This document shows, piece after piece, positions 1-6,456 of a DNA stretch of 8,127 nt. This DNA is from Hyphomicrobiales bacterium. GTDB taxonomy: Bacteria; Pseudomonadota; Alphaproteobacteria; Rhizobiales; JAJFHR01. How positions within the stretch are numbered: the stretch's first letter is position 1; each line of letters starts with the position of its first letter. Location: positions 1 through 8,127 of the forward strand of contig JAJFHR010000077.1 of assembly GCA_021775515.1 (NCBI GenBank), read 5' to 3'. The notes under the pieces are model-generated. The model did not search any database and had not been told where the DNA came from. It saw only the letters and a list, made by a program, of their open reading frames with translations. The translations under genes and the position numbers were made by a program.

Positions 1-1091
1 GCAATCTGCTCGACCGTGAGGTGGAGTTTTTACCTTCAGATGCTGAAATTCACGAAAGGCAGGCCTCTGGAAATGCTTTGACCCGTCCGGAATTATCCGT
101 TTTGCTCGCTTATGCCAAAATAGTTTTGTTTGACGATCTGCTGGCAACAAACGTTCCTGACGATGCTTATCTTGGTGCGGAATTGATGCGATATTTTCCT
201 GCCACGCTGCAGAAAACATATCCAGACGCCATCGCTGGCCACAAACTGCGCCGTGAAATTATTGCAACAATGTTAGCCAATAGTATCGTCAATCGCGGCG
301 GACCGACAATTATTAGCAGGTTGATGGATGAAACAGGTGCTGATGTCGCTGAAATTGCCGCCGCTTTTGCAATTGCACGCGATAGTTTCGGGCTAACCGA
401 TTTGAATGCCCGGATAGATGCACTCGACAACAAGATACCTACCGAGGTCCAAACCAAACTTTACGTCGAAGCACAAACTCTTATGCGGGATCAACTGGTG
501 TGGTTTTTACGCAATACATCAACAACCAAGGGGCTGGAGAATGTTATTGCGCATTATCGCAACGGCCTGGCGGAATTAGAGACATCGCTTAACAGTATTT
601 TGCCCCAGACAGTGAAGGATGAACTTGAACGGGATCAAAAACACCTGATCGCCAAGGGCGTCCCAGCCAAGCTTGCCCGCAAAATATCCAGCCTGGGTAT
701 TCTTGCTCGTGGCCCGGATATAATCTATGTCGCAGAACGGTCGGGTAAAAAGCTTCTTGATGTCGCCAAGGTATTTTTCAAATTAGGCGCTGAACTAAAG
801 GTCGATTGGCTCATCAAGCGAGCCAGCGACGTATCTGCAGCCGATTATTTTGATCGACTGGCACTCGATCGCACCATCGACAATATGTATAACGCCCAGC
901 GCGCCATTACCGGCGAAATCCTGGTCCAGAAAGTTCCTGCAGCCAAAGCTTATCAAACGTGGCGAAACAAAAACGCCGTTGCTTTTGACCGGACCCAGCT
1001 TGCCGTCAATGAGACCGTGGACTCAGGCCGTCTCACTCTGGCAAAACTCGCCGTAGCCAGTGGCCACCTGCGCGATCTCGTAACCGGGTAG
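1..1091 (+). CDS. gdhB: NAD-specific glutamate dehydrogenase, large (180-kDa class), C-terminal fragment
   Basis: The reading frame is already open at the left edge (first full codon at base 3, reading NLLDREVEFLPSD) and ends in TAG at 1089-1091, so only the last 362 residues are present. The family catalyses oxidative deamination of glutamate to 2-oxoglutarate and ammonium with NAD+, in the cytoplasm. Recognition rests on the block LTRPELSVLLAYAKI (about residues 27-41 of the visible part), which is highly characteristic of bacterial NAD-GDH (Bac_GDH family, about 1,600 residues), followed by the long helical C-terminal region typical of that class. The Rossmann catalytic domain lies upstream, outside the window, so catalytic residues cannot be checked. 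A GTG at 21 is an internal codon, not the start. The gene converges on purH across a RIME-like repeat. Family assignment is secure; the symbol is less so, since gdh and gdhB are both used. Confidence 0.93.
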   Translation, partial: NLLDREVEFLPSDAEIHERQASGNALTRPELSVLLAYAKIVLFDDLLATNVPDDAYLGAELMRYFPATLQKTYPDAIAGHKLRREIIATMLANSIVNRGGPTIISRLMDETGADVAEIAAAFAIARDSFGLTDLNARIDALDNKIPTEVQTKLYVEAQTLMRDQLVWFLRNTSTTKGLENVIAHYRNGLAELETSLNSILPQTVKDELERDQKHLIAKGVPAKLARKISSLGILARGPDIIYVAERSGKKLLDVAKVFFKLGAELKVDWLIKRASDVSAADYFDRLALDRTIDNMYNAQRAITGEILVQKVPAAKAYQTWRNKNAVAFDRTQLAVNETVDSGRLTLAKLAVASGHLRDLVTG

Positions 1092-1149
1092 GTTACCTGA
1101 GGCATACTTGGCAGGTTTCGCAGGCGCATTGAATTGTCCTGGCCAAAAC

Positions 1150-1254
1150 TAAAGCGTGTCTCGCAAAAGTGGGCACCGGTTTTGCGATAAAGACAGGCGA
1201 AAAAACAAAGGGTTAAAGTGTGTCAAATGAATCCAAAAAAGGAAACACGCTTTA
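1150..1254. repeat. RIME-like intergenic mosaic repeat with nested inverted repeats
   Basis: The ends form a perfect 10-bp inverted repeat, TAAAGCGTGT (1150-1159) and ACACGCTTTA (1245-1254). Inside, TCGCAAAA (1161-1168) pairs with TTTTGCGA (1180-1187) around an 11-nt loop containing ACCGGT. A second copy of the outer arm with one change, TAAAGTGTGT, lies at 1214-1223, after an A-rich stretch that includes AAAACAAAG. The length of about 105 bp, the two-palindrome layout and the AAAGTGGGCACCGGTTTT core match what I recall of the Rhizobium intergenic mosaic elements (RIME1) common between rhizobial genes. The element lies between the convergent gdh and purH genes, so the hairpins could also end transcription from either side, although there is no clean T tract. 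Its right edge overlaps the purH stop codon. The repeats are seen directly; the family name is from memory. Confidence 0.72.
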
Positions 1255-2838
1255 ATGCCTGAAATGGCGCATGCCGGTGAACACCATGGCGATACCGGCA
1301 TCATCCGCTGCGGCTATAACTTCCTCATCGCGCATCGACCCGCCCGGCTGGATAACCGCCGTGGCACCGGCTTCAACAGCGGTTAACAATCCATCAGCAA
1401 AAGGGAAAAATGCATCCGAAGCAACAACCGACCCAATCGCGAGGCTTTCCGGCAGTCCGCTGGACTTGGCTGCTTCTTGTGCTTTATGTGCAGCAATACG
1501 CGATGAATCAACCCGACTCATTTGGCCAGCACCGATGCCCACCGTTGCCGTGTTTTTGGCGTAAATGATGGCGTTTGATTTGACATGTTTAGCGACTTTG
1601 AAAGCAAATTTCATATCCGACAATTCCTGCTCCGTTGGCGCACGTTTTGTTACAACCTGCAAATTACAGGCTTCAACTGTTCCTGAATCGCGCGATTGGA
1701 TCAGGTAACCGCCAGCAACGGTGCGGACATTCCTGCCTCCAGCAGCAGGATCAGCCAGACCTTCTGTTAACAGTAGCCGTAAGTTTTTTTTGCCAGCAAT
1801 GATTCCAAGCGCGTCTTGGTCCGCCCCCGGAGCAATGATGACTTCGGTAAAAACCTTGATAATTTCTTCGGCCACCGCGCCATCAAGGGGTCTGTTAACA
1901 GCAACAATTCCACCAAACGCGCTGACATTGTCGCAAAGCAACGCCCGGTGATAAGCTTCGCTCAACGTCTTGCCCAAAGCAACTCCGCAAGGATTTGCAT
2001 GTTTGATAATGGCGACAGCGGCCTGCTTGCCAGCGTCAAACTCGCTAACGCACTCAAAAGCTGCATCCGTATCGTTGATGTTGTTGAAGCTAAGTTCTTT
2101 GCCCTGAACCTGCTCGGCTGTAGCAACACCTTCGCGTTGTGAACCGCCGCTATAAAACAGAGCTTCTTGATGAGGGTTTTCGCCATAGCGCAAAACCTGC
2201 ACCAGTTCCCCCGAAAAACTTTGACGTTGCGGAGACTTTATTTGGAGATCTTCAGCAAACCATTTGCTTATCGCTGCATCGTAGGCCGCCGTGCGCGCAT
2301 AGGCCCTGGCCGCCAGCTGCTGGCGCAATTCAAGGCTGGTTACACCCTTATGCGCGTTAAGATCATCCATCACTTTCTGGTAATCATCCGTATCGACAAT
2401 AACGGTAACGTCCTGGTGGTTTTTCGCTGCCGACCTGATCATTGCGGGCCCGCCGATATCAATATTCTCAATACAGTCCTGCGATTGAGCACCCTTGGCA
2501 ACAGTTGCTTCAAACGGATAAAGATTAACAACAACCAGATCTATATTGCCGATTTTGTGGTCAATTTGGGCCTGTTGGTGAACCGGGTTATCGCGTATGG
2601 CTAATAACCCGCCATGAACAACGGGATGAAGGGTTTTGACGCGGCCATCCATCATCTCGGGAAAGCCGGTTAAGTCAGAGATATCACGGACAGGCAACCC
2701 TTCTTTTGCCAATAGAGCCGCCGTGCCGCCGGTTGAAACCAATTCTATGTTGAATTCAATCAGACATTTGGCAAAGTCGACAAGGCCGGTCTTGTCAGAA
2801 ACAGAAAGAAGTGCGCGGCGTATCGGGCGCGTTGTCAT
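1252..2838 (-). CDS. purH: Bifunctional AICAR formyltransferase / IMP cyclohydrolase
   Basis: This enzyme performs the last two steps of de novo purine synthesis: it formylates AICAR with 10-formyl-tetrahydrofolate to FAICAR, then closes the ring to IMP, in the cytoplasm. It is 528 residues, the usual family length. The N-terminal MGS-like cyclohydrolase domain (about 1-150) shows LLSVSDKTGL (10-19), STGGT (35-39), GFPEMMDGRVKTLHP (58-72) and NIDIGGPAMIRSAAKNH (125-141). The formyltransferase domain follows, with RYGENPHQ (217-224), the catalytic Lys-His pair at K279-H280 in IIKHANPCG, CDNVSAFGG (302-310), and the C-terminal SDAFFPFADG, PGGSMRDEEV and GMRHFRH blocks. Start is ATG at 2836-2838; I see no good Shine-Dalgarno before it. 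It is the last gene of the minus-strand block, 152 bp after the heparinase-like gene, and may have its own promoter. Its TAA stop (1252-1254) is the edge of the RIME-like repeat. Confidence 0.97.
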   Translation of the reverse strand: MTTRPIRRALLSVSDKTGLVDFAKCLIEFNIELVSTGGTAALLAKEGLPVRDISDLTGFPEMMDGRVKTLHPVVHGGLLAIRDNPVHQQAQIDHKIGNIDLVVVNLYPFEATVAKGAQSQDCIENIDIGGPAMIRSAAKNHQDVTVIVDTDDYQKVMDDLNAHKGVTSLELRQQLAARAYARTAAYDAAISKWFAEDLQIKSPQRQSFSGELVQVLRYGENPHQEALFYSGGSQREGVATAEQVQGKELSFNNINDTDAAFECVSEFDAGKQAAVAIIKHANPCGVALGKTLSEAYHRALLCDNVSAFGGIVAVNRPLDGAVAEEIIKVFTEVIIAPGADQDALGIIAGKKNLRLLLTEGLADPAAGGRNVRTVAGGYLIQSRDSGTVEACNLQVVTKRAPTEQELSDMKFAFKVAKHVKSNAIIYAKNTATVGIGAGQMSRVDSSRIAAHKAQEAAKSSGLPESLAIGSVVASDAFFPFADGLLTAVEAGATAVIQPGGSMRDEEVIAAADDAGIAMVFTGMRHFRH

Positions 2839-2875
2839 AATAAGGTTGTACCAGTTCGTTAAGGGTTTTGCTCAC

Positions 2876-2890
2876 CGTGAAATTATCACG
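2876..2890. promoter_or_regulatory. Short inverted repeat in the purH leader (possible operator)
   Basis: CGTGA (2876-2880) and TCACG (2886-2890) are exact inverted copies around the 5-nt spacer AATTA. The site lies 38-52 bp before the purH ATG and just downstream of the candidate purH promoter, a position suited to an operator or a small mRNA hairpin. No regulator is recognised, and a 5-5-5 repeat can arise by chance. Confidence 0.2.
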
Positions 2891-2904
2891 CCCGATAGCA
2901 CGTT

Positions 2905-2933
2905 TTTACACCAGTTTGAACCGGACATTTCAA
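2905..2933 (-). promoter_or_regulatory. Candidate sigma-70-type promoter for purH
   Basis: Read on the minus strand, TTGAAA (2933-2928) is followed after exactly 17 bp by TGTAAA (2910-2905). This matches five of six and four of six bases of the housekeeping -35 and -10 consensus. It would start purH transcription roughly 60 nt before its ATG, in the 152-bp gap after the heparinase-like gene. This is a pattern match only; purH may instead be read through from upstream. Confidence 0.3.
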
Positions 2934-2990
2934 CCTGCCTTGTGGATGGTGCCCAGATTAATAAATTGTATTTTAATTCGTGATGGGATT

Positions 2991-4793
2991 TCAGATATCG
3001 CCGAGCGGCAGCCGGACTTCCTGCTCAACCTTTGCCAGGGCTTCGGCCTTGGAGGTCTTTTCCGGTACAACTTTTTTAAATGACCATTTCACGCTGGCCT
3101 GTTTTTGCACTGACCCATGAATGACAAGTTGCCGGGTTTTGGCGGGCCCGGTTTCATCTATAAGAAAAATACTTTCTTCGATGGCTATTTCGCCACCAAG
3201 GATTGAAAATATCCAACTGGTTTTATTTGGCAATATTAGAAATATCTGCCGGCCATCCTGTGTCGGTGTCGGTTTCACGCCTGGATGCAGGTGAAACCTG
3301 AGGGTGAAAACATCGTGAGCATTTTGTGTCAGCGGGCGGCGGGATTTCTTAACCCGCCTCAACCGGTCTTCACCGCGGACATCCTGGCCATTGTCACTGA
3401 GGTAAATTCGTCGTTCATGTCTAATGCCGTAGCGGTCTACATAACCGTTATGTCCTGTTTCCAGCAACAAACCATCCGGGCCTTCCGTGCGGCGTGATCC
3501 AGCATTAATATCCGCGCCAATTATCGGTGTACCGATAAAACGGGCAAGTTTGCCTTGCCCCAATAGTCTGGCGGACGATCGCTCGTTTATCGTAACGGCA
3601 GAATGTGCCGCCGTAGCGCGCGCGGCCTGTGAAAGAGGTGATTTTTCATCTTTATCCGCACCACAATTCACTACAATGCGGTGTGGCCCATCACTTAATT
3701 CCATCGATAGACATCCGGCATGAGCATTGTGGCTGACACTCACCGGCGGAGGTGATCCGCTGTCTACAAATATCAGGGTCTTTTTTGCCTCGAGACGATG
3801 ATAACCGGAATGAGGCGCATAACTGAATGGTTTGCCGTTGGTCTCATCGTGCTCGAAATACCGGGCAATTTCCGCCACTTTGAGTGAGGATACTCCATTA
3901 AAGCCCGCCAGTCCGCCATCACCATGGAGAAAGAACCGCACCATAGGAAAAATCCGGTCTATGGATGTTATCAAGGCCTGGGGCGCGACCAATCCCCGTG
4001 CTGCAAAACTGAGCTTGGTTGGCAAGAGAATTCCCAGTGCATCTGTCAAAGCCTGAGGATTGCGGCTCAAATGACCGCCATCCGCCAGTATCTGCCGATT
4101 TAGTTCAAAATCGAGGATTTTGATCGCACGTTTTGATAATCCGTCCAGGCCGTCTAGAGCCAGTCCGGCGAGAATGAGAGTGCAGGCAGCCGTCAGACGG
4201 TGGGGACCATCTGGGACCTTGTGAATGTTGGCTTCAAGATCGTGTAGCTGCCGGCCGATGCTGCGCATAAAATCAACAGAATAGGATTTAGAACCACCTG
4301 AAAGCAGCAGGTCTGCGTTTGATAACCAGTTTAACAACCGTTGGCTGGTAATCTCAGGCCGCCAGGCGGTGGCGTGGCCGGAGCCTTGACCCTCAATCCA
4401 GTCATGCGTCAAGGCGCGGGCGAGGGATTTGATAATCTCACCATCCGCTGCGGCAAGATCATTCAACCAGGAAAAACTTAATAGTTCACGCTCCCAAATT
4501 GGCGAGGGCGGCTCAACGTCAAAAGGAGATAATCCTCCCAGCTCAGGCGAGATGCCGCCAAAGGGATAACAGCCCCGGTACATTTTTTCTGCAACCTCAC
4601 TTCGACCTTGGTGAAGGTTGACAGGAACATAGACCAGGCCCTGAGGGCGTATTGAATTGGTGATCCAGTGGAGCGGGTGGCGATTTAGAATTGAATTGAT
4701 TGTATTGATTGCGTGACCGGCTACGGTGGTTCCGATTACTCGGGCGCGTTCCGCAGCCGGTCCGAACGCAATTACTTTACTCAATTCTCTCAC
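2991..4793 (-). CDS. Heparinase II/III family protein (polysaccharide-lyase-like, cytoplasmic)
   Basis: About 600 residues, resembling heparinase II/III-type proteins (Pfam Hepar_II_III_C) that rhizobia encode between rsmB and purH. Numbered from GTG at 4791-4793, the N-terminal half is a helical, toroid-like region with YRGCYPFGG (72-80), WERELLSFSWLNDL (100-113), WRPEITSQRLLNWL (144-157) and DGGHLSRNPQ (238-247). The C-terminal beta-rich half has SHNAHAGCLSMEL (354-366), ATAAHSAVTI (393-402) and YGIRHERRIYLSDNG (455-469). Known relatives cleave acidic polysaccharides; the substrate here is unknown. There is no signal peptide or membrane segment, so export is not indicated. Start choice: TTG at 4809-4811 is the longest possible (606 residues, in-frame TAA just upstream), but GTG at 4793 has AGTAGGG five bases before it and is preferred. 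Stop is TGA at 2991-2993. Family confident, activity not. Confidence 0.85.
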   Translation of the reverse strand: MRELSKVIAFGPAAERARVIGTTVAGHAINTINSILNRHPLHWITNSIRPQGLVYVPVNLHQGRSEVAEKMYRGCYPFGGISPELGGLSPFDVEPPSPIWERELLSFSWLNDLAAADGEIIKSLARALTHDWIEGQGSGHATAWRPEITSQRLLNWLSNADLLLSGGSKSYSVDFMRSIGRQLHDLEANIHKVPDGPHRLTAACTLILAGLALDGLDGLSKRAIKILDFELNRQILADGGHLSRNPQALTDALGILLPTKLSFAARGLVAPQALITSIDRIFPMVRFFLHGDGGLAGFNGVSSLKVAEIARYFEHDETNGKPFSYAPHSGYHRLEAKKTLIFVDSGSPPPVSVSHNAHAGCLSMELSDGPHRIVVNCGADKDEKSPLSQAARATAAHSAVTINERSSARLLGQGKLARFIGTPIIGADINAGSRRTEGPDGLLLETGHNGYVDRYGIRHERRIYLSDNGQDVRGEDRLRRVKKSRRPLTQNAHDVFTLRFHLHPGVKPTPTQDGRQIFLILPNKTSWIFSILGGEIAIEESIFLIDETGPAKTRQLVIHGSVQKQASVKWSFKKVVPEKTSKAEALAKVEQEVRLPLGDI

Positions 4794-4845
4794 TATGGCC
4801 CTACTACGCAATACCTGTTAAAAAAAGCCCGGGTAAGAAAAACGG

Positions 4846-4875
4846 TTCATAAATTTTGACCCGCGTTACAAACAA
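4846..4875 (-). promoter_or_regulatory. Candidate promoter upstream of the heparinase-like gene
   Basis: On the minus strand TTGTTT (4875-4870) and TATGAA (4851-4846) are separated by 18 bp, giving a predicted start near 4839, about 30-45 nt before the possible start codons. The long gap after rsmB makes a separate promoter reasonable, but the match to consensus is modest. Confidence 0.22.
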
Positions 4876-4918
4876 CGACATCGCTGGCAATATCGGTTCC
4901 ATTGATGTCGAATGCCAG
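4876..4918. repeat. Two interleaved inverted repeats in the rsmB-heparinase gap
   Basis: In plus-strand order the arms are CGACATC (4876-4882), CTGGCA (4884-4889), GATGTCG (4904-4910) and TGCCAG (4913-4918). Arm 1 is the exact inverse complement of arm 3, and arm 2 of arm 4. The two hairpins therefore cross and cannot form together as simple stems: they are either mutually exclusive or pseudoknot-like. No coding sequence covers the site. It lies just upstream of the candidate promoter of the heparinase-like gene, so a binding site or a structured RNA on either strand are both possible. The repeats are seen directly; any function is inference. Confidence 0.5.
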
Positions 4919-4950
4919 TAAGTCTAAAACCTAGATGGTCAACAAACCCT

Positions 4951-4989
4951 TTCCAGAAACGATAAAATTTTATTTTTTGGAATTTTTTT
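4951..4989 (+). terminator. Terminator-like AT-rich hairpin with T7 tract, plus orientation
   Basis: TTCCAGAAA (4951-4959) can pair with TTTTTGGAA (4974-4982), nine pairs including one G-U. They enclose a CG bulge and the self-complementary ATAAAATTTTAT (4962-4973). TTTTTTT (4983-4989) follows directly. The T tract lies on the plus-strand side, so it would stop plus-strand transcription, while both flanking genes are on the minus strand. It may block antisense transcription into rsmB or end an unrecognised plus-strand RNA. The stem is AT-rich and weak, so chance is possible. Confidence 0.35.
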
Positions 4990-5044
4990 CAAGTCTCCCG
5001 CCATCCGCCCGAGCTGTTTCATAGCTGAACCAATGCAGGAGCCT

Positions 5045-6415
5045 CTAGGACTTGACCAAACGAGCAATATAAAACCCATCCATGCCCTGCATGCCGAGTC
5101 CAAATTCTGAATAATAATATGGCAGCGTGCGCACATCACCTCTTTCCTGGCAGGCAATTTCCAAACCGGGGATCTCTTCCGGCTTAATCAGGTCCAGGGA
5201 AAATTCCTTATTCTTTTTAAGAAATTCTGTAATTTGATCTTCGCCTTCTTCGCGCTCAAGCGAACAAACACAATAAATCAAGGTGCCTTTGGGTTTGAGA
5301 ATGTCAGCAGCATGCGCAATAAGCCTAGTTTGAACTTCTGCCAGATCTGTAATGTCTTTGAGTGTTTTCAGATATTGAACATCGGGATGACGTCGAATTG
5401 TTCCAGTGGCTGAACAAGGCGCATCCAACAGAATTGCATCAGGCGCATTTTCAGGTTTGAAACTCGCTGCATCAGCCGTGATCAAATCAGCTTCAAGATT
5501 TAGCCTGGAGAGGTTCTCAGTCAGACGTTTCATGCGGTTTTTTGATCGATCAACCGCTGTAACCTTGGCACCTGCCGCAATTAGTTGTGCCGTTTTTCCT
5601 CCCGGTGCCGCACATAAATCAAGAACATTTTTGCCATCAATATCGCCAAACAGTTTCGCCGGCAAGGCAGCGGCAGCATCCTGTACCCACCAGCTACCTT
5701 CAGAAAATCCGTCAAGATTTACCGGATTGCCGGCTTGGGCAATACGCAGGCTTCCGCTAGGCAATAAGGTAGCTTTGAGTTGTTTGGCCCATTTTTTCCG
5801 ATCGGACTTTACCGTAATATCCAGTGCTGGCTCCACAAGATGAGCAGCGGTAATTAGGTTCGCCCGATCCTCACCATATTGATCCTTCCAACGTTCATAT
5901 AACCACGGGGGAGAATTCAGGCACTCGCCAGGGCTGACAGCGAAATTTCCCGACTGGCTTCGGGTGTAGCTGCGTAAAACCCCGTTGATCAATCCCTTGT
6001 ATCGCAGTGTTTGGCGGTTTGATGCAGCCAACGATGTAGCAATATTGAGGACTGCATGAGGAGGTGATTTAAGAACCAGCAGTTGGGCAATGGCGCTGCG
6101 CAAAATATTTTGCGCAGTTTGCGCAGTATCCGGCAGAGGGTTTTTCAGGAATCTCGACAGAATTTGATCAATACGAGGCATATGGCGCAATGTCGCTATG
6201 ACAATGAGGCGGGTAAAACCCCGATCCGGATCTGTCATTTCTTTTAAATCGGCGCGCCCAAGGGATTGCGACCATACTTCTTCAAATGGCCGCTTGTTGA
6301 TTAGGATTGCATCAAGTACCTGCAGAGCTTCGTGTCTGACTGAATAGCCGACAGGGTGTTTTTGCCCGCGTTTAGAATGATTTCGGGAACCATTTGGGCG
6401 CCTAGCTTGGGTCAT
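5045..6415 (-). CDS. rsmB: 16S rRNA (cytosine-C5)-methyltransferase RsmB (Sun/Fmu family)
   Basis: RsmB methylates C967 (E. coli numbering) of 16S rRNA using S-adenosylmethionine. At 456 residues it has family length. A basic tail (about 1-25) leads into a NusB-like RNA-binding domain (about 26-150, with RHEALQVLDAIL and QNILRSAIAQLLVL). The methyltransferase domain then shows the SAM-binding motif VLDLCAAPGGKTAQL (264-278), VDRSKNRMKRLTENLSRL (288-305), motif IV LLDAPCSATGTIRRHPD (329-345) with Cys334, and motif VI YCVCSLEREEGE (381-392), where Cys384 sits at the catalytic position. The C-terminal MDGFYIARLVK is also typical. Start is ATG at 6413-6415, with no strong ribosome-binding site; stop is TAG. 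It begins 41 bp after htpX on the same strand, so co-transcription is likely. A perfect 22-bp palindrome lies inside the gene. Confidence 0.96.
   Translation of the reverse strand: MTQARRPNGSRNHSKRGQKHPVGYSVRHEALQVLDAILINKRPFEEVWSQSLGRADLKEMTDPDRGFTRLIVIATLRHMPRIDQILSRFLKNPLPDTAQTAQNILRSAIAQLLVLKSPPHAVLNIATSLAASNRQTLRYKGLINGVLRSYTRSQSGNFAVSPGECLNSPPWLYERWKDQYGEDRANLITAAHLVEPALDITVKSDRKKWAKQLKATLLPSGSLRIAQAGNPVNLDGFSEGSWWVQDAAAALPAKLFGDIDGKNVLDLCAAPGGKTAQLIAAGAKVTAVDRSKNRMKRLTENLSRLNLEADLITADAASFKPENAPDAILLDAPCSATGTIRRHPDVQYLKTLKDITDLAEVQTRLIAHAADILKPKGTLIYCVCSLEREEGEDQITEFLKKNKEFSLDLIKPEEIPGLEIACQERGDVRTLPYYYSEFGLGMQGMDGFYIARLVKS
6096..6117. repeat. Perfect 22-bp palindrome inside rsmB
   Basis: CTGCGCAAAAT (6096-6106) is followed immediately by its exact inverse complement ATTTTGCGCAG (6107-6117), with no spacer. 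The adjoining bases repeat part of it (TGCGCAGTT then TGCGCAGTA, 6111-6128). The rsmB frame reads through it as part of TAQTAQNILRSA in the NusB-like domain. A hairpin in the mRNA or a protein-binding dyad are both possible; the repeated Ala-Gln codons may explain part of it. Confidence 0.6.
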
Positions 6416-6456
6416 GAATTATTTTCTACGCCTGCTGCCGGGCATCTGCTTTCCAG

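Noticed and set aside
1784..1796. A8 run (A-AAA-AAC on the coding strand) in purH as a programmed -1 frameshift site
   Set aside because: The run encodes the conserved Lys-Lys-Asn of PurH (350-352), and the frame continues normally through the whole protein, so there is no need for a frameshift.
2167..2604. A 145-codon plus-strand frame within purH
   Set aside because: It is antisense to a clearly conserved enzyme and has no recognisable domain; the openness follows from purH codon usage.
4816..4834. CCCGGGC followed by seven T (minus strand) as a terminator before the heparinase-like gene
   Set aside because: CCCGGG is a six-base palindrome with no loop, so no stable stem can form before the T tract.
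4939..5022. A 27-codon minus-strand frame (MKQLGRMAGDLKK...) in the gap after rsmB
   Set aside because: There is no convincing ribosome-binding site, its frame continues open into rsmB antiparallel context, and its AT-rich part overlaps the terminator-like hairpin. No known family is recognised.
5406..5843. A 145-codon plus-strand frame within rsmB
   Set aside because: It mirrors the methyltransferase domain coding strand, with a low-complexity Ala/Ser-rich composition typical of antisense frames.
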